Origin: Carex sylvatica
Lineage: Eukaryota > Streptophyta > Magnoliopsida > Poales > Cyperaceae
DNA: 54,560 nucleotides
Direction of reading: 5' to 3'
Assembly (NCBI GenBank): GCA_964058845.1
Contig: CAXKVR010000493.1
Span: forward strand, 1-54,560
Position 1 is the first letter of the stretch. Each line of letters starts with the position of its first letter. The notes below the pieces were generated by a model. The model had not been told where the DNA came from. It was given only the letters and a program-made list of their open reading frames with translations, and searched no databases. The position numbers and the translations under genes were made by a program. Shown one piece after another: positions 21,361 to 31,512 of this stretch.

Positions 21361-22861
21361 ATGATGAATGGAAGGGGAAATAGATACCCTTTTACACCCT
21401 CCCAATGGCAAGAACTAGAGCACCAAGCTCTGATTTACAAATACATGGCATCTGGTATACCTATCCCCTCTGATCTCATTATCCCCATTAGAAGAAGCTT
21501 CCTCCTAGATGCCTCTCTCACCTCTCCTTCTCTTGGCTTCTCTTCTCAACCCACATGTAAGCTCTCCTTCTCAACAAAACAGAGATTATTTGAACTTTAA
21601 ATCTTGCAACTAATAGCTATATATTGATCATGTTCTAATAAAATGGTTTGAAATATAGTGGGATGGGGTTGCTACCAAATGGGGTTTTCGCGGAAGGCAG
21701 AGGATCCAGAGCCAGGTCGATGTAGACGTACCGACGGGAAGAAATGGCGGTGCTCCAAGGAGGCATATCCTGACTCGAAATACTGCGAGAAGCACATGCA
21801 CCGTGGCAAGAACCGTTCAAGAAAGCCTGTGGAAATGCCCTTGGCCTCATCAAACCCTAACCCTAACACTCACCCCAGCCCGACCTCGGCCTCGTCGGCC
21901 AACTCTGCTTCTAGAACCTCCTCTTTGCCTTATGCATCGTCTCTGTCGATGTCAACACCTCAGCCTTACAATCACCTTCTCTACCCCAACCAGATCAGCT
22001 CTTCTTCCTCTTCTTCCCATTTCAACAATACCTCTTCCTACTACTCTTCAGATAGGGACTACAGGTGTGTTTTATTCTTTGACTACCCATTCATTTCTTT
22101 GTATGTTCATTTCATTTAGAGAGATATTATTCATAGGCGTGGAAAAGAATGTAGAAGAAAGAAAAAAAAAATACGATGGGGGACTGAACAAAAATAAATA
22201 AGATATTTTCAGATACCTCTTACTTTGTCAGGGGTACTGAACAAAAATAAATACGACATTTGGCAGGGTTATACAGGAAAAAGAATGCTTCTTTTCTTTG
22301 CTTCTTCTCTGTTCTAACTTTTCTCTCTGTGTACAGGTACACACATGGGGGAATGAGAGAACTGGAGGAGCAGCCAACTTTCTACACAGAGAACTCAACT
22401 GGAGAAAGAGACAGTTCGTGGCAGTTCAGGCCTCTCCCTTTTGCCGAGACAAAGCACTGCTCTGGTACTACTGACGCCATGCAACACCACCAGCAAAGCA
22501 CCGCCTACGTCCCTTTCACCACCACCAGTCTCTTCTCCAGTCGTGACGAGGCTGAAGAGAAGCAGCGTAGCCAGCACTGCTTCCTGTTAGGAACTGATCT
22601 TAAACTGGAGAAACCGGTCAGGGAAACCGATGGAGAGAAACCGCTGCGTCATTTCTTCGACGAATGGCCTCAAAAGAAGGACACGTGGATGGATTTGGAA
22701 GAGGTTTATTCAAAGACCCAGCTCTCTATTTCCATCCCCATGTCTCACCATGACTTCAATGGTTGGTTTGTATTTTTTAAAAATATTGTAATTTTATATT
22801 GCTCCTTTTTTTGTATTCGATCTCTAATAATTGCTCTGTTTTTTTTTATGCAGATAACTGA
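21361..22861 (+). CDS. Growth-regulating factor (GRF) transcription factor, complete, 4 exons, 344 aa
   Basis: Exons 21361-21556, 21659-22064, 22337-22761 and 22854-22861 (TGA) join to 345 codons including the stop. The QLQ domain (about residues 11-46, [19 protein letters not shown]) binds GIF co-activators. The WRC domain (about 82-122) has a C-x9-C-x10-C-x2-H finger at C87, C97, C108 and H111 and basic nuclear-localisation stretches ([18 protein letters not shown]). A Ser/Thr-rich middle follows, then the C-terminal motifs FFDEW (307-311) and TQLSISIPM (328-336) found in several GRF subgroups. GRFs are nuclear activators of cell proliferation in leaves and other organs. The start is the first ATG of MMNGRGN, about 80 bp after a TATA box. 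The last exon codes only for the end of codon 343 and one more residue. An intact miR396 site lies in exon 2. I do not assign a GRF number. Confidence 0.95.
21814..21834 (+). promoter_or_regulatory. miR396 target site in GRF exon 2
   Basis: The 21-base stretch begins CGTTCAAGAAAGCC and ends TGTGGAA, coding for RSRKPVE just after the WRC finger. This is the canonical conserved site by which miR396 cleaves GRF mRNAs in seed plants. I compared it with the remembered miR396 sequence by eye. Confidence 0.93.
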
Positions 22862-24475
22862 GTTTGAATGATGATTTAGAAGTGAAAATGCCAATGTTTT
22901 TTTGTTTTTTTTTGTTTTTGAATTAGAGGCAGTTTAATTTATAGGACTCTCTAGTTTTGTTGCACCGAACAAGGTGAGAAATATCCGAATGAGAGGATCC
23001 TTCTATATTATCTTTTATTAATTATCCTTTACAATAATGCTTTTATTTTATTTGGTCAATTATCTTTTTTTTACTTTTCCTTTTGTGTGTCAAACTGTCA
23101 ATGCATTTTGGAGATTGTGCTGGTGATGGTTGGTCACATCAGTCGATGCTAACAACTTATTTTAGCCACACGCGCTCTAAAAAGTGAAATCAAAATATAA
23201 TTGTAGCAAGGTGATTTAACCTAGTTAAAGATTTTAACAGAGCAGTTTTGACTTAATGCAAAACAGTGTTGCATGTGACCGTAATCATAATTATAATGTA
23301 TGGAGAAAAATAGGTACAAGCTAACATGGTATGTTGTGAGTTATGACAGCAAAGAAAGAAAGCATCACACGACCAGGTTTGATTTCAGATTAGGCCGGGC
23401 CCACAGCATTAAATTAGTGTGGTACAGAGTCAGAGTCAGAAGTAATGAAATCTTTGGTCGTATCTGTCGTCGTCTCATTTCGACTGAGACAGACTGTGTC
23501 CTTCACAAATTAAAGATAAATATTTTATCATACCTAATTCACAGGAAAAGCACCAGGCAGAAAGGACTTTTTTAAGGCAAACAAATTTACATGACTGTAT
23601 TTCGATCCGCGGATATTTAACATGAAACATCGGATGAGATACAGTAGTTCAATCCTTCCCTTTAAGGGGTTTAATGCAAGTTTTTTTTTTTTTTTTTTTA
23701 AAATACTGGTATCGATCGATTTACAGAGTTTATTTTTATTACATGCCTTCATTTTTAAGTTATCTCATCTCTTTTATTTTATAAAATGTTGCCTCGAGCT
23801 AGCATAACACAATACAAATTCAATACTACTCGAGGAAGAAAAATATGTTTAGATTGCATTAAAAAAATAAATAAAGCAGTAACACTGTTCTTCTGCATTC
23901 AAATGTATCAAAGTTATTTAGACTGCTTTGGAAAATCTACCGTTAAAAATTTGCTGCTAGTTTGTGCAGTGTAAAAATGGGCAGAGGTATAAGACAAGAC
24001 ATGCTCTGGATCTTGTGCAATGGGTCAGGTTTAAACCTTTAATTAATGCAACCAAATCAAGGATCTAACATAAAATTATATAATCTGCACGTGAGAGTGA
24101 GCTCATACTTTGTTTTTGTTGGCTCCTAAGATTCCTGTCTCAGTTATTTTATAAACTCTTTTAATTTGACTGATCGATCACCTGTCATTCAATTTAAAAT
24201 TCTTCAATTTTAAAAAGTTTGAACTCTTTAGTCGTGCAATCTGATAAGATCTGTATGTCAGTGCGGTTTTGAACAGCTATTAGTTATTTCAAACTTGAAA
24301 AGCTATCTGTCTTAACTAATTATCATTGTAAAGTCTAACTAAGCAAAGAAAGTATTTGTAATTTTCTGTTTGCTTGCTTGATTAATTGCACAAAATATTG
24401 GTGGCAATTTAAGGTGGACTTATATAAAAAAAACAAAAGGATCACTGAAGGATGCTTAAACATGAATTTGGATGA
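22862..24475. other. Downstream of GRF; intergenic
   Basis: Presumed GRF 3' UTR first, then AT-rich DNA. TTTAACAGAGCAGTTTTGAC near 23232 is a single arm of hairpin family G. A T run lies at about 23681-23699. No gene. Confidence 0.5.
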
Positions 24476-24483
24476 CTCCGTCT

Positions 24484-25898
24484 AGAGGGTTGCTCTCGGG
24501 TAGGGGCCGGGCGGGTCGAGTATACCTGGGATCGGACACGGGTAGAGATCGGGTACGGATATCACGGGTATATGGGTATCACGGGTATTTTTTCTAAAAC
24601 CCGTGCCCTGCCCGTCTTATACCCGTGCCCGTGGTATCCTTGACGGGTAGGGCGGTCTGGGTAGGAGTCGGTCCGATTCGGTTTTTTTTTTTTTTTCCTG
24701 TTATTTTTTCTGTTAATTTTTTACGGTGTTGTACGAATATTATTACATGTTTATAATTCGACTTTTAAAATAAGAATAGTTCAATATCAAATAGTGTATA
24801 TAAATAAATAAAAGTTGTAACTTATATATAAAAATTATTCATGCGAAAATTTGTATATTTATTCAGCTAAATACAAATGTATTTATTTATTTCTTTACAC
24901 GAGTCATTTTATTTTATTTTTAAATTCTCATTCTAATTATATAGTTTCATAATTTATTTATATCTATAATATATTTTCTAAACGTTCATTTATTTTTAAT
25001 AGGTTAAATAAAATATAAATCAAAAATATAATTAAATCAAAAACTTTAAAATATGGACAATATATGTATATACATATTTATTTTTTTACATATTGAACAT
25101 ATATATATAGAGATAGGCTAATATACAATCGATTGTTCCTAGCTTCCCGTGCAACCAAGTCGTTTTCCGATTTTTAAAGTCCAAATGATCGATCCAAACC
25201 GTTAGATGTCATCTCCATATTAAAATGTGCTAGGAGACAAATTTTATATTTTTTGAAATTTTTTTACTATTTATTAAGCCACTTTGAAAATCGCTGATCC
25301 AACGGTAGCTTCTGATTTTTACTGTTTGGTAAGCCACCGTTGGATCAGCAATTTTCAAAGTGGCTTAATAAATAGTAAAAAAATTTCAAAAAATATAAAA
25401 TTTGGTCTCCTAGCACATTTTAATATGGAGATGACATCTAACGGTTTGGATTGATCATTTGGACTTTAAAAATCGGAAAACGACTTGGTTGCACGGGAGG
25501 CTAGGAACAATCGATTGTATATTAGCCTATCTCTATATATATATACATATACATATACATAAAATATATGTTTATTTATTTATATATTGAACATATTTAT
25601 TAAAAAAAAAATTGTATATGGAGAATTGGGGGGAAATTTGATTTGAATTTTGAATTTAAAAAAAAAAGTACACGGGTATACGAGCACGGGCACATGGGCA
25701 CAGGCACAGGGGCACGGGTAAACCGGTCCGGGTATGGTCGGGTTTTTTTCTCGAAAAGACGTACCCTGCCCGTTTTATGCCCCTACCCGTGTACCCGTTT
25801 ACCCGACCTATACCCGAGCTCGGGCACGGGTACCCCGGGTAGCGGGCACGGGCGGTCCGGGCACGGGCAGCCCCATCCGAGTGTTAGCAATCCTCTAA
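24484..25898. mobile_element. Non-autonomous hAT-like element with GC-rich subterminal repeats, nested MITE inside
   Basis: The ends AGAGGGTTGCTCTCGGGTAG and (inverted) AGAGGATTGCTAACACTCGG pair imperfectly. Near-identical octamers CTCCGTCT (24476-24483) and CTTCGTCT (25899-25906) flank it, as expected for hAT duplications. The outer 170-250 bp at each side are very GC-rich and packed with ACGGGTA/TACCCGT and GGGCACGGG motifs in both directions, while the middle is extremely AT-rich. No transposase frame is present. A family B MITE has inserted into the middle (25103-25541). Confidence 0.65.
25103..25541. repeat. MITE with long inverted arms, family B, copy 2 (nearly perfect palindrome)
   Basis: Arms of about 200 bp, from GAGATAGGCTAATATACAAT to its exact inverse ending at about 25533, match almost base for base (TAGGAGACAAATTTTATATT against AATATAAAATTTGGTCTCCT). 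The short loop holds a GATCCAACGGTAGCTT / CCACCGTTGGATC pair. The near-identity suggests the youngest of the family B copies here. Confidence 0.85.
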
Positions 25899-25944
25899 CT
25901 TCGTCTGGTTAGATCTAAACCGTCTGAATCCAAATTGCACGAAT

Positions 25945-26302
25945 TTATCGGATTGCTTTCAAATAATGAATTCAAACTGTTGAAACATATCTATCTTAAG
26001 AGTAATACGTTTATATGTAACAATTTTATTTTTTGAATTAATTTAGTAAACATTCAAGCGGTCAAAATTGTAAAGTTTATAAATTAATTTTATTGCATTC
26101 ATTTTTTTAACATTCTCTTGCTACTTGGCACTATACAAAATTAGTTCAAAAATTTTAATTATTTTGCACGTAGCTGCATCACTCAAAAGATAGATTGGTT
26201 AGTTTCAACGGTTTGAATTCATCCAGTAGAAACCAATTAGATAGGTTTTAGAGTTAAGTTCACAAAGAGAATTAGTGAACTTAAGAACACCCTAGTTCTA
26301 CT
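25945..26302. repeat. MITE, family A, copy 2 (left end lost)
   Basis: The right end reads AGTGAACTTAAGAACACCCT followed by AGTTCTA, the full family A terminus. Inner arms TCAAATAATGAATTCAAACT and CGGTTTGAATTCATCC pair. The expected left terminus is missing, so it is truncated at about 25945. Confidence 0.65.
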
Positions 26303-27009
26303 CTATATTAATTTATAGACATTAATGTTGAAAAAATTACTTCATAATAAACAAGTTTTGTTCTAATTTTCTAAAAATTTTTGGATGTGTATTTAATATT
26401 CATTCAATATCTGATTTATATGTATATTCGTTTATCATCATTTGTTCCACATAATTCATGTCTGATCAATTATCCGTAGCATTTGTATTCATAATTTCAT
26501 ATTAAATAAATAAATTAAATACAACTAAAATCTTATCACTATCTTATTCGTATTCAATCCGTTGTCCACTCTTAACTAATGAAATCTTAATATTTAAGTT
26601 TGTCCAGTTCGCACAACAATACGGATCCCATCCAAATGTGAATACCTTGAAAACAGTTACATCCAGTCAAAGAACGACTGGAGATAATCCTTCTGGCATG
26701 TTTGGTCGGCAAAATCAAATGATTTTGAAAACTATTTTTTTTTTTTCCCTGTTCACCTGTTGGGTCAGTAATAGGTATCTTTTTCTTAGACCATAAGTTG
26801 GTGTATTGACAAAGGTAAAATAGAATGTAATTGTATATGCTCTCGCCAGTGCATGCAGATTCTCCCGGTTTAAACTACTTTAATCTATTTAATGTTTGGT
26901 TGAAAACGGACCCACCATGTAAATTGACCGGCACTGGTTTTATCTTCAGTTGTTACCTTCCTTAGTCAGCATGAATTAGTGAGCCATTGCCTAGAAGTTT
27001 ACACTGATT
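26303..27009. other. Intergenic, nothing recognised
   Basis: Around 26390-26590, TATTCGTATTCAATCCG-like strings recall the hAT-like element at 45048-45397, but too loosely to define a copy. No gene. Confidence 0.4.
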
Positions 27010-27253
27010 CTGATTCGCATGACTATTTAATTATAATTTATGTTAGTTTTATTTAAGATTTATTATTTAATTAAGATCTAACGATTCTAATTACACATGA
27101 TTTGTATCACTATGTACCGTGCCGTACCGTGACTAGATCTTTTGTACATAATCAACACATGTCGTGCTGTTTTGTGCTGTAACTGTTCTATTCCGTTTTG
27201 TAATAGTGCCGGCTTCGCCTCCGCCTCCGCCGTACCATTTTTCTCACTCTAGA
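27010..27253. repeat. Family I (hAT-like) copy 2, right part
   Basis: From TTAATTATAATTTATGTTAG through GATCTAACGATTCTAATTAC to the end TACCATTTTTCTCACTCTA it aligns with the right half of 3960-4523. It lacks the SINE present there. GTACCGTGCCGTACCGTG marks the family. The left border is uncertain. Confidence 0.55.
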
Positions 27254-27948
27254 TATCACTAGTCTCAGTTAAAGAAAATCCATGTTTTTTTAGTTTGATG
27301 GCACGCAGTGCGCTGAAAGTTCAACATTTGTTTTACAACAATATTTATTTTACTGATTTTACTCCAACATTAATTAGAGAACAAAAAATAATCTTGGATT
27401 TATTTTATCAAAATTTACTGTATTTTAATTTGGGTATAACCCGAATTTAATTTTTATAAATATCCTGGTGGGATTTAATTTGGAAAGTACTGATTTGTAA
27501 TTTCGTGAACCGTCGGTGTCTTTTATTATTCAAACATCGTTATTTTTTCAAGAAAATTAAATTCAGATTAAATTTTGATTAAAGTAAAAAATTAAAATCG
27601 CCTTATTCTCTGTTCATTTCTTAGACCACATAATTCTAAGTAAAAAAAACTCGCCCAGATTTTACCTCATTCAATCCGGCCCAGCACTCCAGATTACCGG
27701 CCCATATGAAATATTACCGGCCCATATCAAAACCTGTCCAAAATTAGATATCATCTATAGATTTGCAAGAACAATTTAAATTCACATCGCCATTCAAATT
27801 TATTAAGTTCTAAAATATTCACAATCTCAATACAAATAGGACGATTGAAACTTAAATTGGATAAAATTTGTCCAAAACTTTTTGATAAAACCCAATTCCA
27901 ATATTAATTATACAGATCATAAACAATAATGCCAAGTATCCTGTCATT
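27254..27948. other. Intergenic, with three GGCCCA motifs
   Basis: AT-rich, no gene. GGCCCA occurs at 27678, and ATTACCGGCCCATAT is repeated at 27693-27707 and 27713-27727. TGGGCC/ATGGGCC are known plant site II promoter motifs, but no gene follows on either strand. Confidence 0.4.
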
Positions 27949-28394
27949 TAGGGCTGCACAAAAAATTCGATAGTTCGTGATTTGATTCGACTTTGATTCA
28001 AAAATGTTTATAAAAAAATTGATTCGAAATAGTTCAAAATTAATTCAAACCAAATTCAAATTGGAGCTAGTTCGTTTGAAATAGGTTCGCGAACTATTAT
28101 AGTTCGAAATTCAAAGTAACGTGAACCGTTGATTTCCGTTGATGACTTATGTTCGCTTATGACTTAAAAGTTTAAACATAATGCCGCCCAGTCATAAATC
28201 ATAATTCGTAAATCGTAACCCTCGCTTTCGGCAACTACGATCATTCTTCCTTGTTGTAAAAAAATTCGTAAAAGATTCGAAATTGAGTTCGTAAAAAATT
28301 CGATTCGAAATTAATTCAAATCAAACTTAGTTCTTAATTCAAACCAACAAATTAGAGTAAGTTCAATTCGATTCGATTCAATTCGTTCACCTTT
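27949..28394. mobile_element. Degenerate hAT-like element with ATTCGA-rich ends
   Basis: Left TAGGGCTGCACAAAAAATTC pairs loosely with the inverse of right GAATTCGTTCACCTTTG. Both ends are dense in TTCGA/ATTCGAA motifs. TAGGG-TG starts and subterminal repeats suit plant hAT elements, but no target duplication is visible. Confidence 0.45.
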
Positions 28395-28917
28395 GCCAAC
28401 GGACGCAGGAATGAAAATATATAAATTGCATATTCTTCTTGGGAAGAATGTATGTATGACACAATGATCCAGTTCAGAAATTTTACCCAGACTGGTACAG
28501 CCTTATTAACAAAACAAGAATGGTGAAGAAAAAAGGTGTAAGAATTGGGCTATTTTCTGCAACTGGGTCAAAGACTAATTATAGGCCTCTGGGTTTCCAG
28601 TAGGTTTCGTAGTCCTTAAATTTGGTTTGTACTTCTTTTTTTACTTTGGGTGAATCTATCTAAAACTGGACCCTAAATCATATGATATGCGTTCAAATTT
28701 CTGCGTACTGTTTAGATTTATGAAACCATTTAAATTTGTTAAGTTCTAAATTCCAATTCCTTTTATTTTTCTTAACACACCACTCGTTTAGTTTAACTGG
28801 GCTGGTTGGAAGAACTAAGTTTAGACGGGCCATAGTTTTCTTCATTTGTCATAAATTATCGCTGTGTCCCAACCCAAAACGTTTTAAGGTCCATTTTGGG
28901 GTAAAATAAATGGGATA
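28395..28917. other. Intergenic, nothing recognised
   Basis: Plain AT-rich sequence without coding features. Confidence 0.45.
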
Positions 28918-29037
28918 AAAATATTGACAGAGCTATTTTGACTACGCAGCGTATCAGTCTTATATGTTTTCATTTCCTCTCTATTGATCTAGTTCTGTCA
29001 GAAGTCATAATAGCTTTATCAATATAATTATGCTAGT
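28918..29037. repeat. Short hairpin element, family G, copy 2
   Basis: AATATTGACAGAGCTATTTT on the left pairs with ATAATAGCTTTATCAATAT on the right, as in the copy at 18284-18405. Confidence 0.55.
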
Positions 29038-29358
29038 AAACAAAAACGATGACATGAAAGTATGAAACTAAACAGAAAAAATTAAAAGAAAAGCAACGCG
29101 CTTCTAGAAACTGAAATATTATTTTTATATGAATACGACAGAGAAATGCTGGACAAGAGTTCAAGATTAGGTAATTCCCATCAGCTTTTAACTGGTCATC
29201 TTTTATTGCCTAACAAGCTATGCCATTGACTACTATACAAGATTTATGCTATGCATGATTTTGCAATAGTTAGTATTTAAAGCAATCTTTAGAACACTAA
29301 CTTATGCATGCTTTTAGTTTTCTATTGAGTCCCTTTCACTGGGAATGACTACTGGATT
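29038..29358. other. Intergenic, nothing recognised
   Basis: No coding or repeat structure seen. Confidence 0.45.
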
Positions 29359-29763
29359 TTGGAATTCCTATCACCTAAGGTAGCAAAATATTTTTGTTTA
29401 AGATCCGAATTGTGCGATATGAATCCACACGAATATTAAAGGGTCTTTTTTCTTTCTACCATGGGATGGATTGATTCAGATTCTGATCAGACGGTATGAA
29501 TTTAAATCAATGTTCTAAATAGCGATTATAACGCTATAGCTTTTAAGGCCGAAAAAGTTATAGCGCAACCATAACTAGCTATTTAGAATCATTATAAAAG
29601 AAAAACAGTTATTTAGAATCATTATAAAAGAAAAACAGTTAATAACGTTATAATTTTTGAGGTTCGAAAAAGCTATAGCACATCTATTGCGTAGTTGTAA
29701 GAAGTTATTTAGAACTCTGATCTAAACAAAAACATTTTGTTGCATTAGAGGATATCAAGTCCT
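29359..29763. repeat. MITE, family F, copy 3, interrupted by a family C element
   Basis: Left arm TATCACCTAAGGTAGCAAAA...TTGTTTAAGATC and right arm GATCTAAACAAAAACATTTT...GCATTAGAGGATATC are inverse over about 45 bp. The middle is split by the family C element at 29515-29722. Confidence 0.65.
29515..29722. repeat. Mutator-like MITE, family C, copy 3, with a 30-bp tandem duplication
   Basis: It starts GTTCTAAATAGCGATTATAA and ends AAGTTATTTAGAAC. Inside, the 30-base unit starting TATTTAGAATCATTATAAAA is present twice without change (29580-29609 and 29610-29639), indicating a recent local duplication. Confidence 0.7.
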
Positions 29764-30128
29764 AAAATTGTTAACCTCTGAAAATTCTTATTGGACAATG
29801 ATTTTATGTCTATCATGATTTAATTTACTATACAGTTGCTATCATTATGACCGACTTTGGTGTGCTTAATATTATTTTTTTGATAGGTGTGCTTAACTTT
29901 ATCTCCTTAACTTCATATGGCGAACTAGAAAAATGCATCTTTAGATAATTTATTATTATTATTATCATCATAGTGTCATTCTTAACTAACACTAGTAGAA
30001 GCTCCACTATACATTTTGAGAATTGAGTAGGCACAACCGGTTTACAAAGATCTTAATTAGGAGCTGATTTTGTGGCCCCAATCAAAGCATAGAAATTTAG
30101 GTAATAGGTTGACACCATAGTTCACTTA
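29764..30128. other. Intergenic, nothing recognised
   Basis: AT-rich, with (ATT)n-like bases near 29950. No gene. Confidence 0.45.
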
Positions 30129-30433
30129 GGTCATGTTTGGTTGTGGAGTAAGTAGTGGAGTAAACTTTTTATTTCACTTTTAAGGAGTCAAACGACAAGT
30201 AAATTTGAAGAAGTAAGATGAAGTAATATTTGAGTTAATCTGGATTAAGTTACTCTATCTTTCTGAGTAACTTATTCTTCCTATGGGTCCCGCAGATAGT
30301 AACACCATGTTATAATTTTCTCTCTTCATGAGCTTACTCCACCAAACTCTAACCAAATATAATTATTTTAATGTATCTTAGCTTGAAATAAAAAAATTAA
30401 TCCGAATTAACTTTACTCCACAACTAAACATTA
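30129..30433. repeat. PIF/Harbinger-like (Tourist-type) MITE
   Basis: Left GGTCATGTTTGGTTGTGGAG pairs with right CTCCACAACTAAACATTAA. 'Gtttggttg...caaccaaac'-type ends are common in plant Tourist-like MITEs. The exact TTA/TAA duplication is unclear. Confidence 0.55.
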
Positions 30434-30630
30434 ATTAATTATCAAGATTAGGTTTAGGATTCTATTGGAATGTTTCGGCCACAAAATCTTTGTTTTTCTC
30501 TGGTTCATAGGTCAATTTTTTAATATATTTAATGAACTCATCTCTGTTTCTTTTGTTTACCAGTACTCATCTCTGTTTCCTTTTGCTAAAATGACTTAAA
30601 CTTTTGTACTTAACTGCACAATGGAGCAGT

Positions 30631-30792
30631 GTTGTAAAAAACGTCCGTTTAAATTAATTAATTGGCCGATTAGTTATTGGCAGTGACCAATCTATCATGG
30701 ATTTTTCTGACTAATCGTATGATTATTTCCAATTAATCGTTTAGCGGTACCTTGTCCGTCCAATAACTGCATACCGTTATTTACAACAATGC
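30631..30792. repeat. Small inverted-repeat element
   Basis: GCAGTGTTGTAAAAAACG on the left is inverse to CGTTATTTACAACAATGC on the right. The interior is rich in CGATTA/TAATCG. It looks like a short non-autonomous DNA element; no family name is claimed. Confidence 0.6.
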
Positions 30793-31097
30793 AATGGAAG
30801 ATCTTTTTGAAGCTGAATTTAGTTGAACTTGATTTAAATACATGAAATCAAGTCATAATTATGCACACTTGATTTAATCCAACTTAACTTAGTTCATATG
30901 CCACAAATTTAGGGGAACATTAGGACTATCATGCCTTTTATTTAAAAAAAAATATTACTGGTATTTTGAGTTTTTTCAATGAAATTCTAGAATAAAGATA
31001 TTGCCCCCTAGAAGTAGTCCTCTAACAGTTTTTCTCGGCCCAACTTGTTCTAACTAACAAAATTAGTTATTAATGATTAGCATTAATTAACCCGGAT

Positions 31098-31161
31098 GCA
31101 CCGTTAAGATCCGGCGAGAAGAGCGTGGTGCACCGTCAAGATTCGGCCGGAAGAGCATGGT
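31098..31161. repeat. 32-bp tandem repeat, two copies
   Basis: Units beginning GCACCGTTAAGATCCGGC and GCACCGTCAAGATTCGGC, each 32 bases, lie head to tail, followed by a partial third GCACCATTGG. The patch is GC-rich against an AT-rich background. Confidence 0.8.
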
Positions 31162-31209
31162 GCACCATTGGAGGGGATCCATGCTAGCCCAGCGAAGGTT
31201 GTCAAAGTG

Positions 31210-31512
31210 GAGCATATGAATACTTTATTAGTTAGATATGAATACTTCATTTGTTAGATATGTATACTTCATGTTAGATATGAATACTTCTTGGAAGAGG
31301 TAGGGTGAGAGAGATGAATCTGACTTTGAATTTTGAATTATATAAATTATTTCGAACATGTATGAATACTTCGTAATCATCAGTATGAATACTTCGTAAT
31401 CATCAGTATGAATACTTCGTAATCATCAGTATGAATACTTCGTAATCATCAGTTTGAATACTTCTTTAGTTAGATATGAATACTTCATTTTTAGATATGA
31501 ATACTATATAGA
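31210..31512. repeat. TATGAATACTTC minisatellite
   Basis: TATGAATACTT recurs about ten times. In the core (about 31359-31457) a 23-bp unit, AGTATGAATACTTCGTAATC plus ATC, is repeated four times with almost no change. Outer units are spaced by GTTAGA-type linkers. Confidence 0.85.

Noticed and set aside
23300..23575. 91-codon open frame downstream of GRF
   Set aside because: No recognisable domain, no splice support and no similarity to other frames; length is not unusual for chance in this window.
25643..25912. Gly/Arg-rich open frame
   Set aside because: It is the translated subterminal repeat of the hAT-like element, not a gene.
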